Shown here: positions 35,069 to 43,920 of the stretch, in pieces
How positions within the stretch are numbered: position 1 is the stretch's first letter
How the letters are laid out: each line of letters begins with the position of its first letter
Assembly (NCBI GenBank): GCA_903893625.1
Contig: CAITND010000112.1
Coordinates: 1 to 48,458, forward strand
Direction: 5' to 3'
Source: an uncultured Oscillatoriales cyanobacterium
GTDB taxonomy: Bacteria > Cyanobacteriota > Cyanobacteriia > Cyanobacteriales > Microcoleaceae
Length of the DNA: 48,458 bases
Position numbers and translations under genes: made by a program
The notes under the pieces: model-generated
Told to the model about the DNA's origin: nothing
What the model saw: the letters and a program-made list of their open reading frames with translations, nothing else
The model's database searches: none

Positions 35069-35242
35069 AAACAGATTTTAGCAACCTCACACACATTATT
35101 ACCGAAAACGCGATCAAAGCCCCTGAATTCATTTCTGGGGAAGTAGAAAGCTGGGGAATTTATTCCTCGTGAATATTTCCATTTTAATATATAATAGAAG
35201 AAGTTAAACATAAACGGAGATAAGATGGCAAGATGCCCGGTA

Positions 35243-35602
35243 TTAAAAAATAGGCAGAAATTCTATTCTATCTTGATACTCATCCTCAAATGACCCTTCG
35301 GCGATTAAAATCAACTGCTCAATATTTTCACCAATACTTAACTTTGGACTCAGGATAAAAATCCCAGGGATATGATGACTTAAAGCGATATGATCTGCTA
35401 GATGAACTGGCATCGACTTGCGGTTATTCGTTACTAAAATACATTGATGTTTTTCACACCAAAATAAAATTTCAGGATCTAAAGTTCCTTTAGGTGGAGC
35501 CGTGATCTCACCAACAGCTATCACGAATAAATCTGATTGAAAACGGCGTAGTTGATGGGTATAAATTGGATCGACATTTTCATCAATAAGATACTTGAGC
35601 AT
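35243..35602 (-). CDS. DUF5615 PIN-like toxin candidate
   Basis: 119 residues. Starts MLKYLIDENVDPIYTHQLRR, with the Asp-Glu-Asn of the PIN-like first strand, then CEKHQCILVTNNRKSMPVHLADH, as in DUF5615 RNases. The start overlaps the DUF433 gene by 20 bases. DUF433-DUF5615 pairs are predicted type II toxin-antitoxin systems, and the overlap fits coupled translation. Toxicity is not demonstrated. Confidence 0.8.
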   Translation of the reverse strand: MLKYLIDENVDPIYTHQLRRFQSDLFVIAVGEITAPPKGTLDPEILFWCEKHQCILVTNNRKSMPVHLADHIALSHHIPGIFILSPKLSIGENIEQLILIAEGSFEDEYQDRIEFLPIF

Positions 35603-35930
35603 GATCCGTTGAGTTTGCCAATTTTTGTGCTTTCAATTGTCGCAGTTTCTCTACAATTGGGCGAGGATTACGTTGTTGTTCTGCTCGCATTCTATCGCCC
35701 CATTCTAACCAATCAGTCATGTAAGCCTCCACTGCTGGTTTGTTATGCAAGTAATATAAAATTGTGGCATACACCTGTTCTAAAGTTAGTGAAGGATAGG
35801 TGTGGGCAATTTCTTCTGGCGTTTTGGCACGAAAAAGGTGGTCAAATAAAATTGTTTCAATACCGATGCGTGTGCCTTTGAGTCGAATATCATCCGCAGC
35901 CAAAAAATTAAAGTAATCTTCTAGTAGCAT
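35583..35930 (-). CDS. DUF433 antitoxin candidate
   Basis: 115 residues. The DUF433 core (about 8-75) includes DIRLKGTRIGIETILFDHLFRAKTPEEIAHTYPSLTLEQVYATILYYLHN, a helix-turn-helix-like fold. A charged C-terminal tail would contact the toxin encoded by the overlapping next gene. The pair is transcribed on the minus strand with antitoxin first. Confidence 0.8.
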   Translation of the reverse strand: MLLEDYFNFLAADDIRLKGTRIGIETILFDHLFRAKTPEEIAHTYPSLTLEQVYATILYYLHNKPAVEAYMTDWLEWGDRMRAEQQRNPRPIVEKLRQLKAQKLANSTDHAQVSY

Positions 35931-36021
35931 GGTTCTTTAATATTTGATTACCAAACCGCGATTTAATTTTAGCATTTAATCTTGCAGTTAGGGAAGCATC
36001 AACACAAACCCAAAAGCAAAA

Positions 36022-36241
36022 TCAACCGCAAGTCTCACTGAGAGAGTCCAATGCGGTTGGGTCGGACTGTGAACCGGAAAAAGATACATATTTATCAAAT
36101 TTAGGACGTATCAAGGTTTGACAAATTTCGCTAAAAGTGCTATCAGACATTAAAAGAATTTGGCTTTCAGTGTTGATTAATATCAGCTTCTTGGTAAAGT
36201 TTGGCTATTTCATTGTCAACTTTAATCGTAATTGTTTCCAT
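36022..36241 (-). pseudogene. Decayed small antitoxin-like gene
   Basis: From ATG 36241 the frame reads METITIKVDNEIAKLYQEAD and stops at 36167 after 24 residues. This is the usual beginning of short cyanobacterial antitoxins of about 60-80 residues. A second ATG (36150) opens a 42-residue frame (MSDSTFSEICQTLIRPKFDK...) ending at 36022, which may be the displaced remainder or an unrelated reading. No ribosome-binding site supports the second. Confidence 0.4.
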
Positions 36242-36344
36242 TGGGTACTCCTGATTGATTACCTAATATTAATGTTTCCATTTTAATATCTCAAGCTGAC
36301 GAGAAAATATTGTTATAACAGTCGCCATCACATTTAAAAGCTGA

Positions 36345-36364
36345 ATTCCCGCCTGCGCGGGAAT
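36345..36364. repeat. Short dispersed hairpin ATTCCCGC / GCGGGAAT
   Basis: Perfect 8-base arms with a 4-base loop, followed by GACA. This is a widely dispersed bacterial palindrome; it is read as IPAQAGIQ in a spurious frame. It is located 48 bases after the 3' end of the subtilase gene, where it may terminate the transcript. Confidence 0.75.
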
Positions 36365-36411
36365 GACAGCCTCTAAATCTTGTAAATCTTGACAGTCAAC
36401 AGTCAACCCAT

Positions 36412-37743
36412 CTATTTCAACGCATTCAACGCTTCTAACGGTCGCACCATTCCCCAACCCCAACGGTTATCAGGACGTTGTTCTTCACCCCCCGGATGAT
36501 AGGCGGTTTTCTTCAAAACATCGATAATTTTACTTAACGGTGCTTCGGGATAAGCTGACATCAATAACGCTGCAATTCCGGCGATGTGGGGAGTGGCCAT
36601 TGATGTCCCATCCATGTAGGTATATTGAAAAACGCCGTTATCCATTTTCACCGGAGGAATACAGGAATAAACCTGAGCACCGGGCGCAGAAATATCGGGT
36701 TTTGTCACCCAGGCGTTAGGGGAGTCCGCCGGAAATACTAAACTGGCGCCACTACTAAAAAATGTAATTCCCACATTATCTTTATCAATTTGTTCCACAG
36801 CACCAACAGAAAAGGCATTATAAGCATTACCTGGAGAACTCGTATTCCCGTGATTTTCGTTTCCAATAGCAACAACGGGTAAAATTCCGTATTGATTAAC
36901 TAAAATATCAAAAACTTGGGGAAATAGGGGTTCATAATAACTCAATCCCAAGGACATATTAATGATTTTTGCCCCTTTTTCAACAGCCCAAGATATCCCT
37001 TCAATTAAAGTTAATAAAGTTGCTTCTCCCACTAATACCCCAGCAACAATTAAATTCGCTTGAGGCGCGACACCAATAGATAGACCATCCTCAGTTTTTC
37101 CTCCTGCAATTGTACCGCAAACGTGGGTTCCATGTTGTCCACCATCAAAGCTGGGACTAGCAGTAATTCGACGTCCTAACGGGTCAATGACAATAAAATC
37201 TTTCACCCGTCCTTTTAAGGCAGGATGATCTCCATGTACACCGGAATCTAACACCGCAACGGTAACATTTTGTCCTTGGGTTGTTTCCCAAACTTTAGGA
37301 ATTTCTAACCGTTTTAATCCCCAAGTTATTTTATCCTCTAATTCTTGTTTTTGCAAGTCAGAATAATCAACTTCTTTGGGCTCAATTAAATGAATTTTTT
37401 GGTTAGGAAGAATAGCAACAACGTCAGGATGTTCTGCTAAAATGGGTAAACTTTGACGGGTTACTTCGATTTGGGAAATGGGTAAACTTCCCCGACCAAC
37501 GGGTTCTGCATAAAAGGATTGACGAGTGGCATTTTGATAATCATCAATAATTTTATTGGCAATCGATTGATTCGTTTGTTCGTGTTGTTTTAGGGTTTCA
37601 AAATATGCCGCCGTTCCCGCTTGAGGCATTGACCCTGGAGAAACTAAACCTCTATAAATAACGATAGCATCTTTTCGGGTGTTGGGTTGACTATGGGCTA
37701 AAAAAGGTTCAAAAGCAGGAGAAATTTTAGATTGAGTTGTCAT
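36412..37743 (-). CDS. Subtilisin-like serine peptidase (S8)
   Basis: 443 residues with a full catalytic set: Asp166 (VAVLDSGVHGDHP), His204 (GQHGTHVCG), Asn295 (AIGNENHGN) in the oxyanion hole and Ser381 (DGTSMATPHIAG). Residues about 60-125 look like an I9-type propeptide (LPILAEHPDVVAILPNQKIHLIEP). No obvious signal peptide, so secretion is uncertain and an intracellular role is possible. Not next to a peptide precursor gene, so there is no support for a cyanobactin-type role. Monocistronic. Confidence 0.9.
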   Translation of the reverse strand: MTTQSKISPAFEPFLAHSQPNTRKDAIVIYRGLVSPGSMPQAGTAAYFETLKQHEQTNQSIANKIIDDYQNATRQSFYAEPVGRGSLPISQIEVTRQSLPILAEHPDVVAILPNQKIHLIEPKEVDYSDLQKQELEDKITWGLKRLEIPKVWETTQGQNVTVAVLDSGVHGDHPALKGRVKDFIVIDPLGRRITASPSFDGGQHGTHVCGTIAGGKTEDGLSIGVAPQANLIVAGVLVGEATLLTLIEGISWAVEKGAKIINMSLGLSYYEPLFPQVFDILVNQYGILPVVAIGNENHGNTSSPGNAYNAFSVGAVEQIDKDNVGITFFSSGASLVFPADSPNAWVTKPDISAPGAQVYSCIPPVKMDNGVFQYTYMDGTSMATPHIAGIAALLMSAYPEAPLSKIIDVLKKTAYHPGGEEQRPDNRWGWGMVRPLEALNALK

Positions 37744-37930
37744 TTAGAGTTGACTCCGTTTTAATAATAATCCTTGAACCCAGTGTACTAATTTTCTGAC
37801 CCAAGGGATAGAGGGGGAATTCCTTTCAGGATATTAGTCTTCTTGTTCTAGCTTAAATCTTGAGATTCAGGGTAATTTGATTCCTTGGCAGAGATCCGAT
37901 ATTCCTGTAGGATTAAACCATGATCACAAA

Positions 37931-38057
37931 TATAGCAATCCTCAATGATTTATGCTAAAAACCTGTAGGGGTTGGGTCTCCAAACCCTCTTTATGTCTGG
38001 GTTTGGAGGGACATCACCCCTACAATAAAATATTACAACCTATTGAGGATTGCTATA
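37931..38057. mobile_element. MITE-like element, copy 2 (127 bp)
   Basis: Perfect 16-base terminal inverted repeats (TATAGCAATCCTCAAT and its complement at 38042-38057) around the same core as copy 1 at 26019. It lies in the 342-base space between the subtilase and MFS genes and ends 28 bases before the MFS start codon. Apart from this element, that space holds nothing recognisable. Confidence 0.85.
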
Positions 38058-38085
38058 GTTACCGTCTTTCTTATTGAGATTAAGC

Positions 38086-39468
38086 ATGAACAATAAAGAT
38101 CGAAAACTGCATCCGGGTTGGTGGATTTCAATTTTATATTTTGCTGAAGGATTTCCCTATACCGTTGTCAATACAATGTCAGTGGTTTTTTTAAAAGGGT
38201 TAGGGGCGAGTAATGAATTAATTGGATTAACCAGTTTTTTATCCCTTCCTTGGGTAATGAAAGGATTATGGGGGCCAATTATTGATATTTATTCCACCAA
38301 ACGGCAATGGATTTTAAGAATGGAAGTGTTATGTACAATTCTATTTTTAATTTTAGCATTAGGTGTACTATTTCCGCAAGCAATACCGATTTCAATTGGA
38401 ATTTTTGCCCTGATTGCTTTTATTAGTGCTACCCATGATATAGCAATTGATGGCTTTTATTTAACGGTTTTAAATTTAGACCAACAGGCGTTTTATGTCG
38501 GGGTTAGAAATACCGCTTATCGGATGGCAGTTTTAGCCGGAGGTGGAGGTTTAGTATTTTTAGCCGGAGATATTGCTCAAAAATATAGTATTGGGAAAAG
38601 TCCGACGGGGGAAATTTTATATAACCCGGTTCAGCTTACCCTATTAGGGTCTAATTTTTCCATTCATCCGTTACAATGGGGATGGGCGATCGCTTTTTCT
38701 CTGGCGAGTTTAATCTTTTTATTCATCTACGAATTTCAGAAAATTTATTTGCCCTATTCCCCAAAAACAGTATTTTCAGAAACAGAGAATCTATCAAACT
38801 CTGCTAATTTTTTAAATTCCTTTAAAACCTATTTTACTCAATATAAAATTGGTTGGGTGATCGCATTTATTTTATTATTTCGTTTAGGAGATGCGTTAAC
38901 CTTCAAAATGGCTACTCCTTTTTTAATGGATACAGCAGCAAAAGGAGGGTTAGGTATTACGACCGCCGAAATTGGGATTTTATCGGGAACAGTTGGGGTA
39001 ATTTTCCTATTATTTGGAGGGTTATTAGGAGGATTTTTAATCGCCAAACAAGGGTTAAAAACTTGGATATGGCCGATGGCAATTTTACAAAATTTTACTA
39101 ATATCTTTTATTGGTTATTAGCCAAAACTCAACCGGAGATTTTTTGGGCTTATGTTGTTAATTCCCTTGAACAGTTTACCTATGGTTTAGGAGTAGCTGC
39201 CTATACGGTCTTTTTAATGCAAACCGTCCGTCCTGAATATAAAGCCTCCCATTATGCAATTACAACGGCATTTATGGCGGCGGGGGTATTAATTCCAGGG
39301 GTATTTAGTGGCTATATTCAAGCAAATTTAGGCTATCAAAACTACTTTTTATTGAGTGCATTAGCTGTGATTCCCGGTTTATTAACAATCTTCTTTATTC
39401 CGATTAAAGATCAACACAATCTAAAATCTATACCCAGACCCGGACTCGATGACGAGGACATCAAATAA
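38086..39468 (+). CDS. AmpG/SLC33-like MFS transporter
   Basis: 460 residues, about twelve membrane helices. The start HPGWWISILYFAEGFPYTVVN and the HDIAIDGFYL motif in helix 4 are typical of the AmpG/acetyl-CoA transporter group. Escherichia coli AmpG imports muropeptides; the cargo here is unknown, and no beta-lactamase or recycling genes are adjacent. The ATG at 38086 is used rather than TTG 38074, because the latter has no ribosome-binding site. Confidence 0.85.
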   Translation: MNNKDRKLHPGWWISILYFAEGFPYTVVNTMSVVFLKGLGASNELIGLTSFLSLPWVMKGLWGPIIDIYSTKRQWILRMEVLCTILFLILALGVLFPQAIPISIGIFALIAFISATHDIAIDGFYLTVLNLDQQAFYVGVRNTAYRMAVLAGGGGLVFLAGDIAQKYSIGKSPTGEILYNPVQLTLLGSNFSIHPLQWGWAIAFSLASLIFLFIYEFQKIYLPYSPKTVFSETENLSNSANFLNSFKTYFTQYKIGWVIAFILLFRLGDALTFKMATPFLMDTAAKGGLGITTAEIGILSGTVGVIFLLFGGLLGGFLIAKQGLKTWIWPMAILQNFTNIFYWLLAKTQPEIFWAYVVNSLEQFTYGLGVAAYTVFLMQTVRPEYKASHYAITTAFMAAGVLIPGVFSGYIQANLGYQNYFLLSALAVIPGLLTIFFIPIKDQHNLKSIPRPGLDDEDIK

Positions 39469-39495
39469 AGCATCAAATTAACAGAATTAGAAATC

Positions 39496-39542
39496 GTTGT
39501 TGGTCTTAATCTCTCTAAATTTTGGGGCTTAAGACCAACAAC
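39496..39542 (+). terminator. Long inverted repeat after the MFS gene
   Basis: GTTGTTGGTCTTAA (39496-39509) pairs perfectly with TTAAGACCAACAAC (39529-39542); the loop is 19 bases and an A/T-rich stretch follows. It starts 27 bases after the stop codon. It may be a terminator or part of repeat copy C, which follows at once. Confidence 0.5.
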
Positions 39543-39645
39543 AAAAATTGATTTTATCAGGTATCGATCGCCATGACTTTACTCTTTTTGACTCGACTTT
39601 GACACAGCCCAGGGCTTTTTAACGGGGATTTAGGGGAATCTAATC
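39540..39645. repeat. Dispersed hairpin repeat, copy C
   Basis: GATTTTATCAGGTATCGATC, TTTACTCTTTTTGACTCGAC, TTTGACACAGCCC and GGGGATTTAGGGGAATCTAA appear in the same order as in the copies at 28-130 and 3205-3285. It occupies the space upstream of the ABC ATPase gene. Confidence 0.65.
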
Positions 39646-39742
39646 TCGCCTGTCATTAGGGGTTTTATCGCAAACATTTAAACATTTCATATAAAATTCA
39701 TTTAGACTTGCTATATATAGATGTGTAGATCCGGTAACTTCC

Positions 39743-41725
39743 ATGCAATATGTTGTCCTGAATGTGAATAATCTGCGGGTTGAGTTTGAAACCGATGAAC
39801 GAATGGTCACCGCCGTTGATGGAATTTCGTTTCAGGTCGGACGGGGGCAAACCTTGGGAATTGTTGGAGAGTCCGGTTCAGGAAAATCGGTGACAGCCTT
39901 GGCAATTATGGGGTTACTACCAACAACAACGGCAAAAGTTCGAGGAGAAATTTGGTTTCAAATTCCTGAATCTGAAGACTATAACCCCTATTTCCAACCT
40001 GTTAATTTATTACAACTTTCATCAACTCAAAAACAAACCTATCGAGGCGGTCAAATTTCCATGATTTTTCAGGAACCAATGACTTCTCTTAACCCCGTAT
40101 TTACCATTGGATTTCAATTGATAGAAGCAATTATGCAGCATGAACAGATATCACCTAAACAGGCAATGTGGAAAGCGGCATCATTATTACAGGAAGTAAA
40201 ATTACTCCCCAGTGATGATGAATTAATGCAGCAAGCATTAGAAGAACAGAATCATCAATCAATATCTCGTTCTCCCCAGGAATTACAAGATAAACGCACC
40301 CGAAAACGAGAAGTCATTCAACAAGTAAATGCTCAAAAACGAGCAATTTTGGATCGATATCCCCATGAATTATCGGGGGGACAATTACAACGGGTGATGA
40401 TTGCAATGGCAATTTCCTGTAACCCGATATTATTAATTGCAGATGAACCCACAACCGCTTTAGATGTCACCGTACAAGCCACGATATTAGACTTACTTCA
40501 AGAATTACAAGAACGCCGAGGAATGGCGATGATTTTTATTACTCACGATTTGGGAATTATCGCTCAAATTGCCGATCAAGTAGCGGTGATGTTCCAAGGG
40601 AAAATAGTAGAATCAGGAACCCTTCAGCAAATTTTTACAACCCCCAAAAATCCCTATACAAAAGGATTATTAGCTTGTCGTCCTACCTTAGATGCTCCGG
40701 CTGACCGCTTGCCAACGGTTGCTGATTTTATGGATATTATTACCCTGGATAATGGAGACGTTGAAATTCGAGAAAAAACCTCCGCAGATTTGAGTAAAAT
40801 TTATAATAATATTTCTAATATTTCCTTAAGTTCTAAATCTTTTTTATCAAGTTTGCCCTCGGATAATCCAATTTTGGCAGTTAAAAATTTAAGAGTTGCT
40901 TTTAAAATACCCGGAATATTGGGTCAAACCAAACGGTTATTGATGGCGGTTAATGATGTTTCTTTTGAGGTTTATCCAGGGGAAACCCTGGGATTAGTTG
41001 GAGAATCAGGCTGTGGAAAAAGTACCTTAGCCAGAGCGATTTTACAACTGATTAAACCCTTCAGTGGTCAAGTTTTATTTGAAGGTCAGGATATTACTGC
41101 ACCCCATTTAGAAACTTCTATATTGAGTGGGTTTAAAAATTATCTGAATCAACAACAATTTAATCAAAAAATGCGTTGGTTTAGACGGAATATGCAGATT
41201 ATCTTTCAAGATCCTTTTAGTTCTCTTGATCCTAGAATCAGCATTGGGGACGCGGTAATGGAACCTTTAATTATTCATCAAGTGGGAAATAATTTTAAGG
41301 AAAAATGCGATCGCGTGGCTTATTTATTAGAAAGAGTCGGATTAAACCCTGATTTAATGCGCCGTTATCCCCATGAATTTTCAGGAGGACAACGCCAACG
41401 GATTTGTATTGCTAGAGCTTTAGCATTGAATCCAAAATTTATTATTTGTGATGAATCTGTTTCCGCCCTAGATGTTTCGGTACAGGCGCAGGTATTGAAC
41501 TTATTAAAAGAGCTACAATCAGAATTTAATCTCACTTATATTTTTATTTCCCATGATTTAAGTGTGGTTAAATTTATGAGCGATCGCATGATTGTCATGA
41601 ATCAAGGAAAAATTGAAGAAATGGGAACCGCCGAAGAAATTTATCGTCATCCCAAACAAGCTTATACTCGTCAATTAATTGCTTCTATTCCTTCAGGAAA
41701 TATTAGAAGTAGTAACTTTAATTGA
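39743..41725 (+). CDS. Dipeptide/oligopeptide-type ABC transporter, fused double ATPase
   Basis: 660 residues, a DppD-DppF-like fusion. First ATPase: Walker A GESGSGKS (42-49), signature LSGGQLQR, Walker B LLIADEPTTALD. Second: Walker A GESGCGKS (about 420-427), signature FSGGQRQR, Walker B FIICDESVSALD, and an H-loop His in each (ITHDLG, ISHDLS). Both sites look competent. It would power uptake of peptides, glutathione or nickel through permeases encoded elsewhere. Both halves carry a long insertion before the signature. Single gene. Confidence 0.92.
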   Translation: MQYVVLNVNNLRVEFETDERMVTAVDGISFQVGRGQTLGIVGESGSGKSVTALAIMGLLPTTTAKVRGEIWFQIPESEDYNPYFQPVNLLQLSSTQKQTYRGGQISMIFQEPMTSLNPVFTIGFQLIEAIMQHEQISPKQAMWKAASLLQEVKLLPSDDELMQQALEEQNHQSISRSPQELQDKRTRKREVIQQVNAQKRAILDRYPHELSGGQLQRVMIAMAISCNPILLIADEPTTALDVTVQATILDLLQELQERRGMAMIFITHDLGIIAQIADQVAVMFQGKIVESGTLQQIFTTPKNPYTKGLLACRPTLDAPADRLPTVADFMDIITLDNGDVEIREKTSADLSKIYNNISNISLSSKSFLSSLPSDNPILAVKNLRVAFKIPGILGQTKRLLMAVNDVSFEVYPGETLGLVGESGCGKSTLARAILQLIKPFSGQVLFEGQDITAPHLETSILSGFKNYLNQQQFNQKMRWFRRNMQIIFQDPFSSLDPRISIGDAVMEPLIIHQVGNNFKEKCDRVAYLLERVGLNPDLMRRYPHEFSGGQRQRICIARALALNPKFIICDESVSALDVSVQAQVLNLLKELQSEFNLTYIFISHDLSVVKFMSDRMIVMNQGKIEEMGTAEEIYRHPKQAYTRQLIASIPSGNIRSSNFN

Positions 41726-41847
41726 TCACAGAAAGGCTAAATCTTTCTATATTTGAGGAAAATATCTATTGTTTGAGAAACGATAGAGGTTGGCGTTGAA
41801 ATCTGATGTACAGATCAGACTTCTCTGGTAAACTTGATCTTGCAAAT

Positions 41848-42624
41848 TCATCTTAAATCTAACAATTGGGCTAAAAAATTACTTAAATTCCTAAGTTCAG
41901 GGATCTGATTTTGTGTTTCAGAACTTATCCAAGCATTATCAGAAATACTAACTGTATTAGTTTTACCCGGTTTAAAAACACTTACCACAGTCGCAATTGT
42001 AGCTTTTTCTCTATCAAACGGTTTCCAACCTAGTTTTTTAGTTTCTGCTTCAGAAAATTGATTAATATAGTCTTTAGCTCGTTGCATATATTCAGGATAG
42101 GCAACTTCTCCACAAGCACATAATAGAGTATCAAGCACACCTTGATTGGTATTATCCGGTAAAATATAGATTCCCAATTTAGGTTGACTGTCGGTTACAG
42201 AACCAATTTCATTAAGTTGATTTGGAAAATCTGGAAAATATTCTTTTAATCCATTATAATATGTTGTTACAACCTGATTAGGTGTATTTTTATCGGCATC
42301 GGCTACAATACCAAAAGCTGATAACGAGCTAGAATAATCAGAAATATTAGAGAGTTTATCACCTAAGTTTTGAATTAATTTACTGCCTTCACCTGCATAA
42401 ATACCAACTAATAAATCATCTTTATACAAAATTGTTGGCATATCTAACCTAATATATAGTTTTAAGGATTTAGGTGGATATGTAGGGATAAACTTTCGCC
42501 AAAATGAATCTTCATTAATCTGTTCATTCTCTAATTTAGAAAACCCTAACAACTTACGCAAAATTTTTTCTAAAAAAGCTTGATCATGATTTCCCTCTAC
42601 CCCAATTAAAGCATATCGACTCAC
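41848..42624 (-). CDS. Toprim/DUF3226-like protein, partner of an overlapping ATPase
   Basis: 258 residues from GTG 42624. A GGAGG ribosome-binding site precedes this GTG, whose first base is the last base of the ATPase stop codon (TAGTG), so the upstream ATG at 42675 is not the start. A Toprim-like metal site is visible: Glu10 (IGVEGNHD) and Asp109/Asp111 (GIVADADKN). GWKPFDREKATIATVV and an acidic stretch follow. Toprim nucleases of this kind are the effector half of OLD-like and PARIS-like systems. Function unproven. Confidence 0.75.
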   Translation of the reverse strand: MSRYALIGVEGNHDQAFLEKILRKLLGFSKLENEQINEDSFWRKFIPTYPPKSLKLYIRLDMPTILYKDDLLVGIYAGEGSKLIQNLGDKLSNISDYSSSLSAFGIVADADKNTPNQVVTTYYNGLKEYFPDFPNQLNEIGSVTDSQPKLGIYILPDNTNQGVLDTLLCACGEVAYPEYMQRAKDYINQFSEAETKKLGWKPFDREKATIATVVSVFKPGKTNTVSISDNAWISSETQNQIPELRNLSNFLAQLLDLR

Positions 42625-43802
42625 TACCGTACCTCCTGACCTTGTTCTTCTCTTAAACGTTTTAACCGATTCCAATCATGTCTAATCACTAAAGTTTGTG
42701 ATTCTTTAGGTTCTAAACGATATAATACTAAATCTGATGCAGATTCTGTCACCTCTAATAAAGCATCAACTGATTCTAAACTATGGGTTGTCGCAAATAG
42801 CTGAACATCCATTTTTTTACACCATTTAACCAACCAGTTAAATGAACTTTGAAGTGCTTCAGTGTGAATTGTAGATTCTAATTCGTCAATTAAAAGAACT
42901 CCGCCTTTAACACTTGCAAGTTTTAGGGCAATATGAAGTAAACGACGAATCCCATCTCCGAAGGTACTAACAGGTGCAAGTCCCAACTTTTTATGGATAA
43001 TATAAATATTAAATGCTGATTTTGATCCAGGAGGTAATAAAATTTCAATATCAGAAATATTTTGATCTATCTGCTGTAATAATTCTAATACATCGGACTT
43101 GAAATTATCAAATCTTGCTTCTGAAAGTAACCGAAACTGACCAATATCTGAACGATGAGAAGATGGGGTAACAATTGCCGTTAGTAAACTAGGGTTACGC
43201 TTACCATGAAGTTTATATCGAGTATCATTTTCCCATAGTTGAAAGGTTTCAGCCATTTTATTATCAAGCTCTGGAAATAGACTAAGTTGATTAGTTTTTA
43301 ATTCTATCTCTACATTTAATTCGATTCCTTTTCTAATACCGGGAAGTTCATCAACTTCAAGCATGGGTTCATCATTATCAATAATTTCATCATATTGACT
43401 CGCTGCTAAATTTCTTTTATTATTTCTTTCCGATAGCCATATTTCCTCCATTTCTTGATAACTAGCTTTCATTGTTTTAATCGGAAACTCGCCCTGACTA
43501 GAAATTAGAATTGTCTCTTTTATATATTGATCTTGATTTGTTAAGGAATGATGTGTAAATAACCATCGTAATGAATCTAGTATGGGAGTCAAAGATACTA
43601 TATTCTCTTGTTCTCGTTGTCTAGCTGTACTTAACCAAACCCTAATATCCAAAGGATGACAATAGATAGATAGAGCTTCAAGCACGCTGGTTTTACCAGA
43701 ATTATTGATACCTACCAGTAAGTTAACCTGACCCAGATTATCTAACTTGATATCTCGTAATCCTCTAAATTGATGAATTGTAATACTTTCAAGATGCCTC
43801 AT
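42624..43802 (-). CDS. AAA15/OLD-like ATPase of a two-gene ATPase-Toprim system
   Basis: 392 residues. SMC/RecF-type ABC ATPase: ESITIHQFRGLRDIKLDNL, Walker A GINNSGKT (31-38), a signature-like FGDGIRRLL (281-289), Walker B GGVLLIDELES (301-310) and the switch His in ATTHSLES (His340). The insertion between about 60 and 230 replaces the coiled coil of SMC proteins. The stop overlaps the Toprim gene by 1 base, so the two are translated together. Compare OLD, Gabija GajA (fused) and PARIS AriA. No membrane segment; a cytoplasmic sensor ATPase is inferred. Confidence 0.85.
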   Translation of the reverse strand: MRHLESITIHQFRGLRDIKLDNLGQVNLLVGINNSGKTSVLEALSIYCHPLDIRVWLSTARQREQENIVSLTPILDSLRWLFTHHSLTNQDQYIKETILISSQGEFPIKTMKASYQEMEEIWLSERNNKRNLAASQYDEIIDNDEPMLEVDELPGIRKGIELNVEIELKTNQLSLFPELDNKMAETFQLWENDTRYKLHGKRNPSLLTAIVTPSSHRSDIGQFRLLSEARFDNFKSDVLELLQQIDQNISDIEILLPPGSKSAFNIYIIHKKLGLAPVSTFGDGIRRLLHIALKLASVKGGVLLIDELESTIHTEALQSSFNWLVKWCKKMDVQLFATTHSLESVDALLEVTESASDLVLYRLEPKESQTLVIRHDWNRLKRLREEQGQEVR

Positions 43803-43869
43803 ACTTTTTGTGGAAGTGATCCTTGCTCTTATAGATTAACTGCTTTATGCACCTTTTGATCCGATAAAA

Positions 43870-43905
43870 TAGTTTGTGGTGCGTTCGCTGTGCTTACGCA
43901 CCCTA
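43870..43905. repeat. Short GTGCG/CGCAC palindrome
   Basis: GTGGTGCGTTCG...ACGCACC in the space downstream of the radical SAM gene and upstream of the ATPase gene, ending in CTACAG. A dispersed palindrome of the same class occurs at 4395-4420. Confidence 0.45.
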
Positions 43906-43920
43906 CAGTTGAAGTTGAAA

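Noticed and set aside
36269-36463. Minus-strand 64-residue frame containing IPAQAGIQ
   Set aside because: The peptide is the usual translation of a dispersed palindrome, and the frame overlaps the end of the subtilase gene.
42625-42675. Upstream ATG start for the Toprim gene
   Set aside because: It lies inside the ATPase gene, whereas GTG 42624 follows a GGAGG at proper spacing and starts at the ATPase stop codon.
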